Of a DNA stretch of 64,000 nt, positions 7,575-15,634 are shown piece by piece. The stretch is from NCBI RefSeq assembly GCF_014200435.1, contig NZ_JACHBR010000001.1, positions 6,080,001-6,144,000 of the forward strand. Reading direction: 5' to 3'. The translations under genes were made by a program, and so were the position numbers. Origin of the DNA: Sphaerisporangium krabiense (GTDB lineage: Bacteria; Actinomycetota; Actinomycetes; Streptosporangiales; Streptosporangiaceae). How positions within the stretch are numbered: position 1 is the first letter of the stretch; every line of letters begins with the position of its first letter. The notes under the pieces were generated by a model. That model saw only the letters and a list, made by a program, of their open reading frames with translations. It was not told the origin of the DNA and searched no databases.

Positions 7575-8391
7575 GATCCGGCCGGGCAACACGGTGGACG
7601 AGCTGTACCAGACCCTGCGCGAGCGGATCATCGAGGGCGTGTACGTCCCCGGCTTCCGGCTCTCGCAGGGCGGGCTCGCCGCGGAGCTGGCCACCTCGCG
7701 CACCCCGCTGCGCGAGGCCCTGCAACGGCTGGAGGCGGACGGCCTGGTCGTATCGCAGGCCAACCGCGGCATGGAGGTCGCCCCGGCCAGCCACGCCGAC
7801 GTCGAGCAGCACTACGTGCTGCGCCTGCTGGTCGAGCCCCCCACGATCGCCGGGCTCGTCGGCGAGTTCACCGCTCAGGACCTGGAGCGGATGGCCGCCG
7901 ACCTGGAGACCATGGAGCGCGACGGCCGCCGCGTCCGCGACTTCCAGGAGGCGCACCTGCGCTTCCACCAGACCGCGCTGCGCCGCTACCCCAAGGGCGT
8001 CGCCGACCTCATCGACATGCTGCACACCCGGATCTACCGGCACCAGCGGCTCTACCTGTCGCACCCGGGCGTCCTGGAGGACTTCACGGCCGTGGACCGG
8101 ATCTTCATGGAGGCGATCCGGGACGGCGACGCGGTCCTCGCCCGGCAGGTGCTGGAGTTCCACCTGATCGACGCGGCGCTCGGCCTCGTCCTGGACGGCG
8201 AGCCCGACCACGTCTTCGGCGCGCTGCGCGTGGCCGCCCGGGGCCTCGGGATCGAGCTGGACACCACACCTGACCGGCGGATCGAGCGGCGCCCCGCGCG
8301 GCTGCGCTGGCTCCGCCAGGAGGTCCGCCACGACCTGGCCCTGACCACCACCAACCTCACCAACGCACCTCCCGAAGGAGACCCGCCATGA
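7567..8391 (+). CDS. GntR-family regulator with FCD effector domain
   Basis: 274-residue regulator. Residues 8-75 form a winged helix with the hallmark R-L-S-Q-G-G-L-A-A-E-L, S-R-T-P-L-R-E-A-L-Q-R-L-E-A-D-G-L-V pattern. Residues 85-215 form the helical FCD ligand pocket with metal-type histidines (for example H-L-R-F-H-Q-T and F-H-L-I-D). FadR-type GntR proteins usually sense an organic acid and repress the pathway they sit in. It overlaps the small protein upstream by 8 bases and the maleate isomerase gene downstream (ATGA), so it is inside the operon it probably controls. The dyad at 9146-9167 is a candidate binding site. Confidence 0.9.
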   Translation: MSEIRPGNTVDELYQTLRERIIEGVYVPGFRLSQGGLAAELATSRTPLREALQRLEADGLVVSQANRGMEVAPASHADVEQHYVLRLLVEPPTIAGLVGEFTAQDLERMAADLETMERDGRRVRDFQEAHLRFHQTALRRYPKGVADLIDMLHTRIYRHQRLYLSHPGVLEDFTAVDRIFMEAIRDGDAVLARQVLEFHLIDAALGLVLDGEPDHVFGALRVAARGLGIELDTTPDRRIERRPARLRWLRQEVRHDLALTTTNLTNAPPEGDPP

Positions 8392-9128
8392 CGGCGATCC
8401 GGGTCGGCATGATCGTGCCGAGCTCGAACACGACGATGGAGACCGAGATCCCCGCGATGCTGCGCGCCCGGGAGGAGATCCGCCCCGAGCGGTTCACCTT
8501 CCACTCCTCCCGGATGCGCATGCGGCACGTGGATCCCGAGCAGCTCCGCGAGATGGACGAGCAGTCGCTGCGCTGCGCGGTCGAGCTCGCCGACGCCGAC
8601 GTGGACGTCATGGCCTACGCGTGCCTCGTGGCCATCATGGCCCAGGGCCCCGGCTACCACCGGACCAGCCAGGGCAACCTGGCCGAGAGGGCCGGGGGGA
8701 GCATCCCGGTCGTCACCTCGGCGGGCGCGCTCGTCGAAGGACTCCAGCACCTCGGGGCGAAGAAGATCTCGGTGATCGCCCCCTACATGAAGCCCCTCAC
8801 CCAGACCGTCTGCGACTACATCCAGGCCGAGGGCGTCGAGGTACACGACGCGATCAGCCTGGAGGTCTCCGACAACCTGGCGGTCGGGCGGCTCGACCCG
8901 GCCGGCCTCGTCGACATCGCGGGGAAGGTCGACACCTCGGGCGTGGACGCGCTCGTGCTCAGCGCGTGCGTGCAGATGCCCTCGCTGCCCGTCGTGCAGC
9001 GGATCCAGGACGCGTTCGACATCCCGGTGGTGACCGCCTCGGTCGCCACGGTGTGGCGGACACTCCGCGTGCTCGGCCTCGACCCGGTCGTCCCGGGCGC
9101 GGGGTGGCTGCTCGCGGATCGCGGCTGA
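8388..9128 (+). CDS. Maleate cis-trans isomerase-like protein (Asp/Glu racemase superfamily)
   Basis: 246-residue member of the Asp/Glu racemase superfamily, closest in layout to maleate isomerase/arylmalonate decarboxylase. The two catalytic cysteines are C79 in A-Y-A-C-L-V-A and C194 in L-S-A-C-V-Q-M-P-S, positions that agree closely with the pair used by maleate isomerases. The N-terminal P-S-S-N-T-T-M-E loop, which binds carboxylate, is present. Maleate isomerase turns maleate into fumarate, the final step of the nicotinate maleamate route. With the NicX-like and amidase genes in the operon this is the expected end enzyme. The ATG overlaps the GntR stop. Confidence 0.82.
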   Translation: MTAIRVGMIVPSSNTTMETEIPAMLRAREEIRPERFTFHSSRMRMRHVDPEQLREMDEQSLRCAVELADADVDVMAYACLVAIMAQGPGYHRTSQGNLAERAGGSIPVVTSAGALVEGLQHLGAKKISVIAPYMKPLTQTVCDYIQAEGVEVHDAISLEVSDNLAVGRLDPAGLVDIAGKVDTSGVDALVLSACVQMPSLPVVQRIQDAFDIPVVTASVATVWRTLRVLGLDPVVPGAGWLLADRG

Positions 9129-9145
9129 CTTCGGCCGCTCCATAG

Positions 9146-9167
9146 GTGCATGCACTTATGCATGCAC
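9146..9167 (+). promoter_or_regulatory. 22-bp dyad upstream of the permease gene, candidate GntR operator
   Basis: GTGCATGCA and TGCATGCAC flank a 4-bp centre (CTTA). The 9-bp arms match perfectly, and each half is itself a GTGCATGCAC-like palindrome. It lies in the 72-bp gap between the maleate isomerase and permease genes, about 33 bases before the permease ATG. FCD-type GntR proteins bind short dyads of this size, and the only such regulator nearby is encoded just upstream. No second copy was found in the window. Confidence 0.55.
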
Positions 9168-9200
9168 AGTGCCCCCCTCCCTCATAGAAGGGATCACGTC

Positions 9201-10760
9201 ATGTTGCCCGTCACCCACGAGGACGACCCCCGGGTCGTCGAAGAGCAGCGCGCCGAGGACTACGCCCAGCACGCGGTCCCCCTCACGGCGCGCGTCCCCA
9301 AGTTCAAGCTCCTGATGGCCAACTGGTCGCTGCTCAGCGCCATGGTCTGGCTCTTCTACGGCGCACTCGTCTCCAGCCTGGTCGGCACCCGCCAGGCGAT
9401 CATCGGACTCGTCGGCACGGTGGTCGTCTACACCGCGCTCAACTGGTTCATGACCGCCTGGGGCGTCCGCTGGGGCCTCAACCCCACGCTGCTGTCCCGC
9501 CGCATGTTCGGCGCCGTCGGCGCCGTCCTCACCTCGCTCCTGATCGCCGCCAACGCCACCTACTACGCGGTCTTCGAGAGCAGCGTGCTCGCCCAGGCGT
9601 TCAAGATGCACTTCGGCGGGCCCGACATCCGCTGGTGGTACCTCATCGTGGTCGTGGCGATCCTGCCGCTCATGATGGGCAGCGTGCAGACCTGGATGGA
9701 CCGGGTCAACGGCATCCTGCTCCCCGTCTACGTGGTCGGCGTCATCGCGGCCGTCGTCGTCGCGGCCGTCAAGGCGGGCGGCCAGTCGGACTGGTTGCAG
9801 TTCGCCGGCGTGATCCCGCCCGAGGCACGGCCCGTGCCCGGCTGGCTCATGGCGTTCACCCTCTACATGGGCATCTGGCTGCTCATGCCCACCACCGTGG
9901 AGTTCGCCCGGCTCGGCAGGCCGAAGGACCTGCGCTTCCACCAGAACGTCACCTTCGGCTGGGTCTACTGGGTCTGGCTGTTCCTCCTCAACGGCCTGGC
10001 GGGCATCTTCCTCACCCGCACGGTCCTGCCCGGCGACCCCGCCGCCGAGGCGGGCGTCGTCCAGGCCATCGTCACCACCCTCGGCCTGTGGGGCGTCCTG
10101 CTCATCGTGGTCACCCAGACCCGGGTCAACACCGTCAACTACTACCTGTCCTCCATCAACTGGCAGCGCGTGTTCGCCCGCGTGTTCGGCCTGCGCCTGC
10201 CACGGCTGGTCTGGGTCCTCATCGTCGCCGCCGTGGCGTTCCTGCTCATGCTCACCGACGTGTTCAGCTACCTGCAGACCGCGCTGACCTGGCAGGGCGT
10301 CTTCCTGGTGAGCTGGGTGGGCGTCGTCGTCACCCATTTCGCGCTCACCCCGCGCGACCGCGGCCCCGGCGGCCCCGAGTTCCGGCCCGGCCGGCTGCGC
10401 GCGTTCACCCCCGGGCTCGGCGTGTGGGTGGTCTCCGCCGCGGTGGGCATCTGGCTCACCCAGAGCCCGGAGACCTTCCCGGCCCTGTCCCAGCTCGCGC
10501 CGCTGATCGCGCTCGCGGTCAGCGTCGTCCTCTACGCCGTCGTCCTCAAGCTCGGCCCGTCCAGCCTGCTGCGCCGCGACGGCGACCTGCGCGCCGAGGT
10601 GGACGACGTGTGGGCCGCCCGCGTCGCCTGCGGGGTCTGCGAACGCTCCTATGTGGCGTTCGAGATGGACCGCGACCCGGCCGGCGGCGACGTCCCCGTC
10701 TGCACCGCGTGCGCCGAGCTCGGCCGCGCGCCGACACAGGAAGCCGTGAGAGTCTCATGA
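9201..10760 (+). CDS. NCS1-family nucleobase/N-heterocycle permease with C-terminal Cys-pair tail
   Basis: 519-residue integral membrane protein with about 12 helices and NCS1 (cytosine/purine/allantoin/hydantoin) signatures such as the early A-N-W-S-L-L-S segment and the P-T-T-V-E-F-A-R loop. I chose ATG 9201, which follows GAAGGGA, rather than ATG 9150, which would begin inside the dyad. NCS1 proteins import N-bases by proton or sodium symport, fitting an operon that degrades a nitrogen heterocycle. Unusually, the last 45 residues are soluble and carry two Cys pairs (A-C-G-V-C-E-R and V-C-T-A-C-A-E) that look like a small zinc site. The stop overlaps the next ATG. Confidence 0.9.
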   Translation: MLPVTHEDDPRVVEEQRAEDYAQHAVPLTARVPKFKLLMANWSLLSAMVWLFYGALVSSLVGTRQAIIGLVGTVVVYTALNWFMTAWGVRWGLNPTLLSRRMFGAVGAVLTSLLIAANATYYAVFESSVLAQAFKMHFGGPDIRWWYLIVVVAILPLMMGSVQTWMDRVNGILLPVYVVGVIAAVVVAAVKAGGQSDWLQFAGVIPPEARPVPGWLMAFTLYMGIWLLMPTTVEFARLGRPKDLRFHQNVTFGWVYWVWLFLLNGLAGIFLTRTVLPGDPAAEAGVVQAIVTTLGLWGVLLIVVTQTRVNTVNYYLSSINWQRVFARVFGLRLPRLVWVLIVAAVAFLLMLTDVFSYLQTALTWQGVFLVSWVGVVVTHFALTPRDRGPGGPEFRPGRLRAFTPGLGVWVVSAAVGIWLTQSPETFPALSQLAPLIALAVSVVLYAVVLKLGPSSLLRRDGDLRAEVDDVWAARVACGVCERSYVAFEMDRDPAGGDVPVCTACAELGRAPTQEAVRVS

Positions 10761-11590
10761 TCGTACGTGGCATCAGCTGGCTCGGATCGCGCACCGACCA
10801 CTTCGAGGACATGCGCGCGTTCCTCGCCGACGTCGTCGGCCTGCCCATCGGGCTCGACCAGCCGGGCGCCGTGGTCTTCGACCTGCCCGACGGCGACGCC
10901 TTCGAGGTCTTCAAGCCCGCCGACACCGAGCACTCCTTCTTCGAGCACCCGGTGGCCGGACTGCTCGTGGACGACGTCCGGGCGGCCAGGGCCGAACTCG
11001 AAGCGCACGGCGTCGCGTTCATCGGCGAGGTCCACGTCGGCGTCGAGACGTCGTGGGCCACGGAGTGGTCGCACTTCCGCGCCCCTGACGGCCACGTCTA
11101 CGTCCTGGTCAGCCGCCCGGCCAAGCACCCGGGCGGCGGCCGCCGCCACTTCGACGAACTGCGCGTCTGCCTCAAGGTCACCGACCTCGACGCGGCCGTC
11201 CGCCTCTACCGCGACGGCCTCGGCCTGCCGATCGTCGACGAGTGGACCCACCCCGGCGGGCAGCGCGGCGTGCTGTTCGCCGTCGCGCCCGCGGCGATCG
11301 AGCTGTTCGACGAGGCCCAGTGGGACCTGGTCGACGATGCCGAGACGGGCGCGCGGCACGGCCGCGACCACGCGCTGCGCGTCGAGGTCCGCGACGAGGC
11401 CGAACTGGAGAGGCTCGCCGCCCGGCTCGCCGAGCACGGCGCCACCCGCGGGCCCGGCGTCGTGACCACTCCCTGGGAGCAGCGCTGCTTGCGCCTCGGC
11501 GCGCACGACGGCGAACAGCTCACCCTGTTCACGCTCCCCGAGGAGGAGCGCGTCATCCGCGAGCGGGCCCGGCGCCTGCTGCCCAACTGA
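10757..11590 (+). CDS. Two-domain VOC (glyoxalase/extradiol-fold) protein
   Basis: 277-residue protein made of two vicinal-oxygen-chelate modules, roughly residues 1-125 and 130-265, each with the beta-alpha-beta-beta-beta pattern and a D-G-H-V-Y-V-L or G-E-Q-L-T-L-F end strand. Families with this layout include type I extradiol dioxygenases, but the C-terminal module lacks the early metal histidine expected of a true cleavage enzyme (it reads F-D-E-L-R-V-C), so a binding protein, isomerase or lyase is also possible. ATG 10757 overlaps the permease stop (ATGA). Its place in the operon suggests action on a pathway intermediate. Confidence 0.8.
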   Translation: MIVRGISWLGSRTDHFEDMRAFLADVVGLPIGLDQPGAVVFDLPDGDAFEVFKPADTEHSFFEHPVAGLLVDDVRAARAELEAHGVAFIGEVHVGVETSWATEWSHFRAPDGHVYVLVSRPAKHPGGGRRHFDELRVCLKVTDLDAAVRLYRDGLGLPIVDEWTHPGGQRGVLFAVAPAAIELFDEAQWDLVDDAETGARHGRDHALRVEVRDEAELERLAARLAEHGATRGPGVVTTPWEQRCLRLGAHDGEQLTLFTLPEEERVIRERARRLLPN

Positions 11591-11602
11591 CAGGAGAGGC
11601 CC

Positions 11603-13558
11603 ATGGTGGACGTCCTGTTCCGCCCCGGCCGGATCGGCACCCTCGACCTGGCCAACCGGGTGATCAAGTCGCCGCAGACCACCGCCCTGTCCAACCAGGA
11701 CGGCACGGTCACCCGGCGGCTGGTCGACCACTACAAGCGGCTGGCGGAAGGAGGCCCCGGCCTGGTCCTCGTGGAGTACAGCCACGTCGACGACGACGCC
11801 AGCAAGTCCATCCACGCCCAGCTCGGGATCTCCCGCCGCGAGCACGTCCCCGGCCTCGGCTGGCTCGTGGACGAGGTCCACGCGGCCGGGTCGAAGATCG
11901 GGATCCAGCTCGAACACTGCGGCAGGCAGAAGTTCCTCGGCACCCCGCCGATCAAGTCGGCGTCCGCGGTGTCGTGGGACTACGTGGAGTCCCAGTACGG
12001 CAACAAGCCCGTCCCGCTCACCAGAGAGGAGATCGCCGGCGTGGTCGGCGCGTTCGCCGACGCGGCCGAGCGCGCCTACCTCGCCAGGTTCGACCTGGTC
12101 GAGGTGCACGCCGGGCACGGATACCTGCTGACCAACTTCCTGTCCCCGCACACCAACAAGCGCGCCGACGAGTACGGCGGCTCCTTCGAGAACCGGGCGC
12201 GGCTGACGCTGGAGGTCGTGGCGGCCATCCGCGCGCGGGTCCCGCGCGACTTCCCGCTCAGCGTGCGCCTGTCGGTCACCGACTACGAGCCCGACGGCAT
12301 CCCCGTCGAGGAGACCGTCGAGCTGGCCCGGCTGCTCGAAGCGTGCGGCGTGGACGTGATCCACGCCTCCGGCGGGCACCACGCCCTCATGGAGTACGAG
12401 GTCAGCCCGTGGTTCATGCCGCGCGCCCTGCACCGGTGGGGCTGGGAGAAGATCAAGGAGGCCGTCTCGATCCCCGTGATCGCGTCCGGGTCCCTGGTCA
12501 GCCCGCAGGTGGCCGCCGAGGTGCTGGAGAGCGGCGGCGCCGACTTCGTCTCGCTCGGACGCGCGATGCTGGCCGACCCCGACTGGACCCGCAAGGCCCG
12601 CGAGGGACGGTTCCTGGACATCGTGCCGTGCATCCGCTGCAACGACGGCTGCCTCGACCGCGGCCTCAACGTGGGGCGCTCCACCGGGTGCGCCGTCAAC
12701 CCGCGGATGGGAGAGGAGTACTCCTACCCCGTCGAACCGGCGGCGGCGCCGCGCGACGTCGCGGTGGCAGGCGGCGGCCCGGCCGGGCTGCGCGCGGCGG
12801 CCGTGCTCGCCGACCGCGGCCACCGGGTCACGCTGTTCGAGCCCGGCGAACTCGGCGGCGCCCTCAACCGCGCCACCCTGCCCGCCCACCGCCAGGACCT
12901 GGCAGCCCTCCGCGACCACCTGGTCCACCAGGTACGCGCCAGGGACGTGCGCGTCGTCCCCGCCAAGGCCGACGTGCCGTCCCTGACCGGCTACGACCTC
13001 GTCTACATCGCCACCGGCGCCACCCCCGGCGCCCTCCCTGGTGCGTCGGCAGGCGAGGCCGCCGACGCGGGGACTCCAGCAGGCGAGGTCACCTCGGTGG
13101 CCGTGATCCCGGCGCGTGAGGTCACCGACCCGGCCGCCGTGGCCGCGCCGGTGGTCGTGGTGGGCGGTGGGATCACCGGGGCCGACACGGCGCTCTGGCT
13201 CGCCGGCGCCGGGCACGAGGTGACGCTCGTCGAGGCCGGGCCGGCCATCCTCGCCAACCGCGAGGTCTTCACCGACGCCATGGCCCTGCCCGGCATCCTG
13301 GAGGGGAAGGGGGTCACCATCATCACCGGCGCCGAGGTCGCCGAGGTCACCGGCGAGGGCGTGCGGACGGCGACCGGCCGGGTCGTCCCGGCCGCCACGG
13401 TCCTGGTCGCCACCGGCCGCGTGCCGGACCCGTCCCTGGCCGACGCCCTGCGCGCGGCGGCGCCGCACGTCGAGGTCGTCACCCTCGGCGACGCCGCCCG
13501 CCCCGGCCGCGTGATGGACGCCCTCCACGGCGCGTTCTTCGCGGCCCGCAGGGCCTGA
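11603..13558 (+). CDS. Old-yellow-enzyme/2,4-dienoyl-CoA reductase-type NADH:flavin oxidoreductase
   Basis: 651-residue multi-cofactor reductase. Residues 1 to about 345 are an FMN TIM barrel (start P-G-R-I-G-T-L-D-L-A-N-R, active-site segment Q-L-E-H-C-G-R-Q). A [4Fe-4S] site follows in C-I-R-C-N-D-G-C-L-D-R and T-G-C-A-V-N-P, spacing C-x2-C-x3-C-x11-C. The C-terminal half carries two dinucleotide folds (A-V-A-G-G-G-P-A-G-L and V-V-V-G-G-G-I-T-G-A). Relatives reduce conjugated double bonds (2,4-dienoyl-CoA reductase) or demethylate amines (trimethylamine dehydrogenase). Here reduction of an unsaturated ring or ring-opened intermediate is plausible. ATG 11603 follows an AGGAGAGG site, 12 bases after the VOC gene. 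Confidence 0.88.
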   Translation: MVDVLFRPGRIGTLDLANRVIKSPQTTALSNQDGTVTRRLVDHYKRLAEGGPGLVLVEYSHVDDDASKSIHAQLGISRREHVPGLGWLVDEVHAAGSKIGIQLEHCGRQKFLGTPPIKSASAVSWDYVESQYGNKPVPLTREEIAGVVGAFADAAERAYLARFDLVEVHAGHGYLLTNFLSPHTNKRADEYGGSFENRARLTLEVVAAIRARVPRDFPLSVRLSVTDYEPDGIPVEETVELARLLEACGVDVIHASGGHHALMEYEVSPWFMPRALHRWGWEKIKEAVSIPVIASGSLVSPQVAAEVLESGGADFVSLGRAMLADPDWTRKAREGRFLDIVPCIRCNDGCLDRGLNVGRSTGCAVNPRMGEEYSYPVEPAAAPRDVAVAGGGPAGLRAAAVLADRGHRVTLFEPGELGGALNRATLPAHRQDLAALRDHLVHQVRARDVRVVPAKADVPSLTGYDLVYIATGATPGALPGASAGEAADAGTPAGEVTSVAVIPAREVTDPAAVAAPVVVVGGGITGADTALWLAGAGHEVTLVEAGPAILANREVFTDAMALPGILEGKGVTIITGAEVAEVTGEGVRTATGRVVPAATVLVATGRVPDPSLADALRAAAPHVEVVTLGDAARPGRVMDALHGAFFAARRA

Positions 13559-13592
13559 CCACCCGGCACCCCTCGGGGGCGAACGCGACACG

Positions 13593-13623
13593 CCGCGGGG
13601 CTCGGACACACCGGGCCCCGCGG
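13593..13623 (+). terminator. GC-rich hairpin between the reductase and dihydrodiol-dehydrogenase-like genes
   Basis: A 12-bp stem (ccgcggggctcg / cgggccccgcgg, one mismatch) closes a 7-base loop in the 97-bp gap after the flavin reductase gene. There is no U-tract, as is common for actinobacterial terminators. It could be a partial terminator or an mRNA-processing hairpin separating the last operon gene. Confidence 0.35.
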
Positions 13624-13655
13624 GGCCAGATCACTCAAGATGGAAGGACGGCGCG

Positions 13656-14453
13656 ATGGGCGCTCTCGATGGCAAGTCGGTGATCCTGACCGGCGCGGGG
13701 TCCGGCATCGGCCGGGCGGTCGTGGTCCGGTTCGTCGCCGAGGGCGCCCGCGTGGTCGCCGTGGACCGCGACGCGGGCAACCTCGCCCACCTGCGCGACG
13801 AGCTCGGCGACGCCGTGGTCCCGTTCGCCGCCGACGTGCGGTCCTGGGACGACAACGCGCGCGCGGTGCGGACGGCCGTGTCCGCGTTCGGCGGCGTCGA
13901 CGTGTACGTGGCCAACGCCGGCATCTTCGACGGGGGCCGCGCCCTGGCCGACATCCCGGGAGAGGACCTCACGGCGGCGGCCCAGGAGATCTTCGCCGTG
14001 AACGTGGTCGCCCCCATGCTGGGCGTGCGCGCCGCGGCCGACGAACTGGTCAAGGCCCGGGGCGCGGTCATCATCACCGGCTCGTACGCGAGCTTCCACG
14101 CCTCCGGCGGCGGCCCGCTCTACACGGCCTCCAAGCACGCCGTGCTCGGGCTGGTCCGCCAGCTCGCCTACGAGCTGGCGCCCGACGTCCGTGTCAACGG
14201 GGTCGCGCCCGGCGTGGCCCCGACCCGGCTCGGCGGCATCGACGCCCTCGGGCAGCGCCCCGCCGAATCCGTCATGGACGGCACCCGCGAGGCCCTCCCG
14301 CTCCAGGAGATCCCCTCCACCGCGGCCTACGGCGGCGTCTACACCCTGCTCGCCAACGCCGCCGACTCCGGCCACATCACCGGCACGATGCTCACCGCCG
14401 ACAGCGGCCTCGCCATCCGCGGCCTCGCGAGGCCCGGCGGCCGGGTGCGCTAG
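13656..14453 (+). CDS. SDR of the cis-dihydrodiol dehydrogenase (BphB-like) type
   Basis: 265-residue classical SDR. It shows the NAD site T-G-A-G-S-G-I-G, N-A-G, a catalytic Ser in I-T-G-S-Y-A-S, and Y-T-A-S-K. The long loop before the C-terminus (R-L-G-G-I-D-A-L-G-Q-R-P) resembles cis-2,3-dihydrodiol-2,3-diol dehydrogenases that rearomatise the product of Rieske dioxygenases to a catechol. That function would complete the oxygenase system at the head of the operon. ATG 13656 follows a GGACGG stretch; an ATG at 13640 is out of frame. The last part of the gene lies in a 34-bp tandem repeat that continues past the stop. Confidence 0.85.
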   Translation: MGALDGKSVILTGAGSGIGRAVVVRFVAEGARVVAVDRDAGNLAHLRDELGDAVVPFAADVRSWDDNARAVRTAVSAFGGVDVYVANAGIFDGGRALADIPGEDLTAAAQEIFAVNVVAPMLGVRAAADELVKARGAVIITGSYASFHASGGGPLYTASKHAVLGLVRQLAYELAPDVRVNGVAPGVAPTRLGGIDALGQRPAESVMDGTREALPLQEIPSTAAYGGVYTLLANAADSGHITGTMLTADSGLAIRGLARPGGRVR

Positions 14454-14522
14454 CGGGCTCGCGAAGCCTGGCGGTGGAGTGCGCGAGCGGCGTCGCGAAG
14501 TCCGGTGGCGGGGTGCGGCGGC
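14421..14522 (+). repeat. Three tandem copies of a 34-bp unit spanning the end of the SDR gene
   Basis: Copies at 14421-14454, 14455-14488 and 14489-14522 share the pattern ggcnTCGCGAngnCcGGnGG followed by nGGgTGCGc. The first copy encodes the C-terminal residues and stop of the SDR; the other two are noncoding. Because 34 is not a multiple of three, the duplication could not simply lengthen the protein. Confidence 0.75.
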
Positions 14523-14572
14523 ACCCTGGCCAAGCCCGATGGTCCGGTGTGCCGGTCGCAGGGGGCCGCCGT

Positions 14573-15634
14573 CTACAGGATGCGGCTGCCTTGGGCGATG
14601 ACGGCCGCCGGTCTGGCCAGGGTCTCCGGGTCCTCGCGCGGGTCCTCGTGATAGCTGATCAGGTTCGCGGGGCGGCCCTCGGCGAGCCCGGTCACGTCCA
14701 GGTAGCGGAGTGCCGCGCCGCTGGCCGCCTCCAGGGCCCGCCGCGGCGGCACCCCGAGTTCCGTCAGCAGCCGGACCTCGGTGGCGATGTCGCCGACGAC
14801 GTCGGTGCCGGTCAGGATCGTCAGGTCGCGCTCGACGGCGACGCCGAGCAGGTGGGAGAACCGTTCCCGAAGCCGCGCGCGCCGTTCGCGGCGCCCCTCG
14901 TCCTCGCCGGGCCAGGGCAGGAGCAGCGCGCACAACGTCGGGGTCCACGCCCCGCCCCGGGCGGCCAGTTCCAGCACATCGGACTCGGTGAGCCGGTTGC
15001 CGTGCTCGATCGAGTCGACGCCCGCGGCCACCAGCTCTCCCGCCAAGGTCGTCGTGGTGTGGGCGGCGACGCGTGCGCCCGCCTCGTGGACGGCCTGTAC
15101 CAGGTCACGGACGTCGGCGATCGAGTAGGACGGGACCGCGTCGGCCGGCGGCGGCGCCCCCTCGCGCATCATGGGGAAGTCGGCCACCAGCTTCACCCAG
15201 CGCGCCCCCGCGGCGATCTCGGCCCTGGCCGCCGCCACGAGGTCCGTGGCCTCCACCGGTTCGTACAGGGCGGGGAAGTACTGCCCGGACGGGGCGAGGA
15301 ACCGGCCGGACACCAGCAGCGCGCCGCCGTCCCCCTGGCGGTCGTGCAACAGCCGCAGGGTCACCCCGCCGGGGCCGCCCGTGTCCCGGATCGCCGTGAT
15401 CCCCGACTCCCGGGCTCTGGCGAGGTTGCGTCGCGTCTCCTCCATGCTCAGGGCGCGCGGGCTCCCGTCCTCCCCGACGCCCACGCTGAGATGACCGTGC
15501 GCGTCGACCAGCCCTGGCAGGACGAACCGCCCGGGCAGCGCGTCATGGTCCCCGAGACCCTCGCTCGTCCACACGCCGCGTTCGTCGACCACACCGGCCA
15601 GCGGAACACCCTCGGGGAGCAGTGTCGCGTTCAC
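14573..15634 (-). CDS. Metal-dependent amidohydrolase (imidazolonepropionase/prolidase-like group)
   Basis: About 353 residues from GTG 15634 (a GTG four codons upstream is also possible; the frame stays open to 15859 but the upstream part has no family features). It shows V-D-A-H-G-H-L with the two N-terminal metal histidines, a likely carboxylated lysine in W-V-K-L-V-A-D-F, histidines in V-A-A-H-T-T-T and S-I-E-H-G-N, and the metal aspartate in T-G-T-D-V-V-G-D. Members hydrolyse cyclic or linear amides, often dipeptides or heterocycles. It converges on the Rieske operon and has its own promoter, so it need not belong to that pathway. Confidence 0.83.
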   Translation of the reverse strand: MNATLLPEGVPLAGVVDERGVWTSEGLGDHDALPGRFVLPGLVDAHGHLSVGVGEDGSPRALSMEETRRNLARARESGITAIRDTGGPGGVTLRLLHDRQGDGGALLVSGRFLAPSGQYFPALYEPVEATDLVAAARAEIAAGARWVKLVADFPMMREGAPPPADAVPSYSIADVRDLVQAVHEAGARVAAHTTTTLAGELVAAGVDSIEHGNRLTESDVLELAARGGAWTPTLCALLLPWPGEDEGRRERRARLRERFSHLLGVAVERDLTILTGTDVVGDIATEVRLLTELGVPPRRALEAASGAALRYLDVTGLAEGRPANLISYHEDPREDPETLARPAAVIAQGSRIL

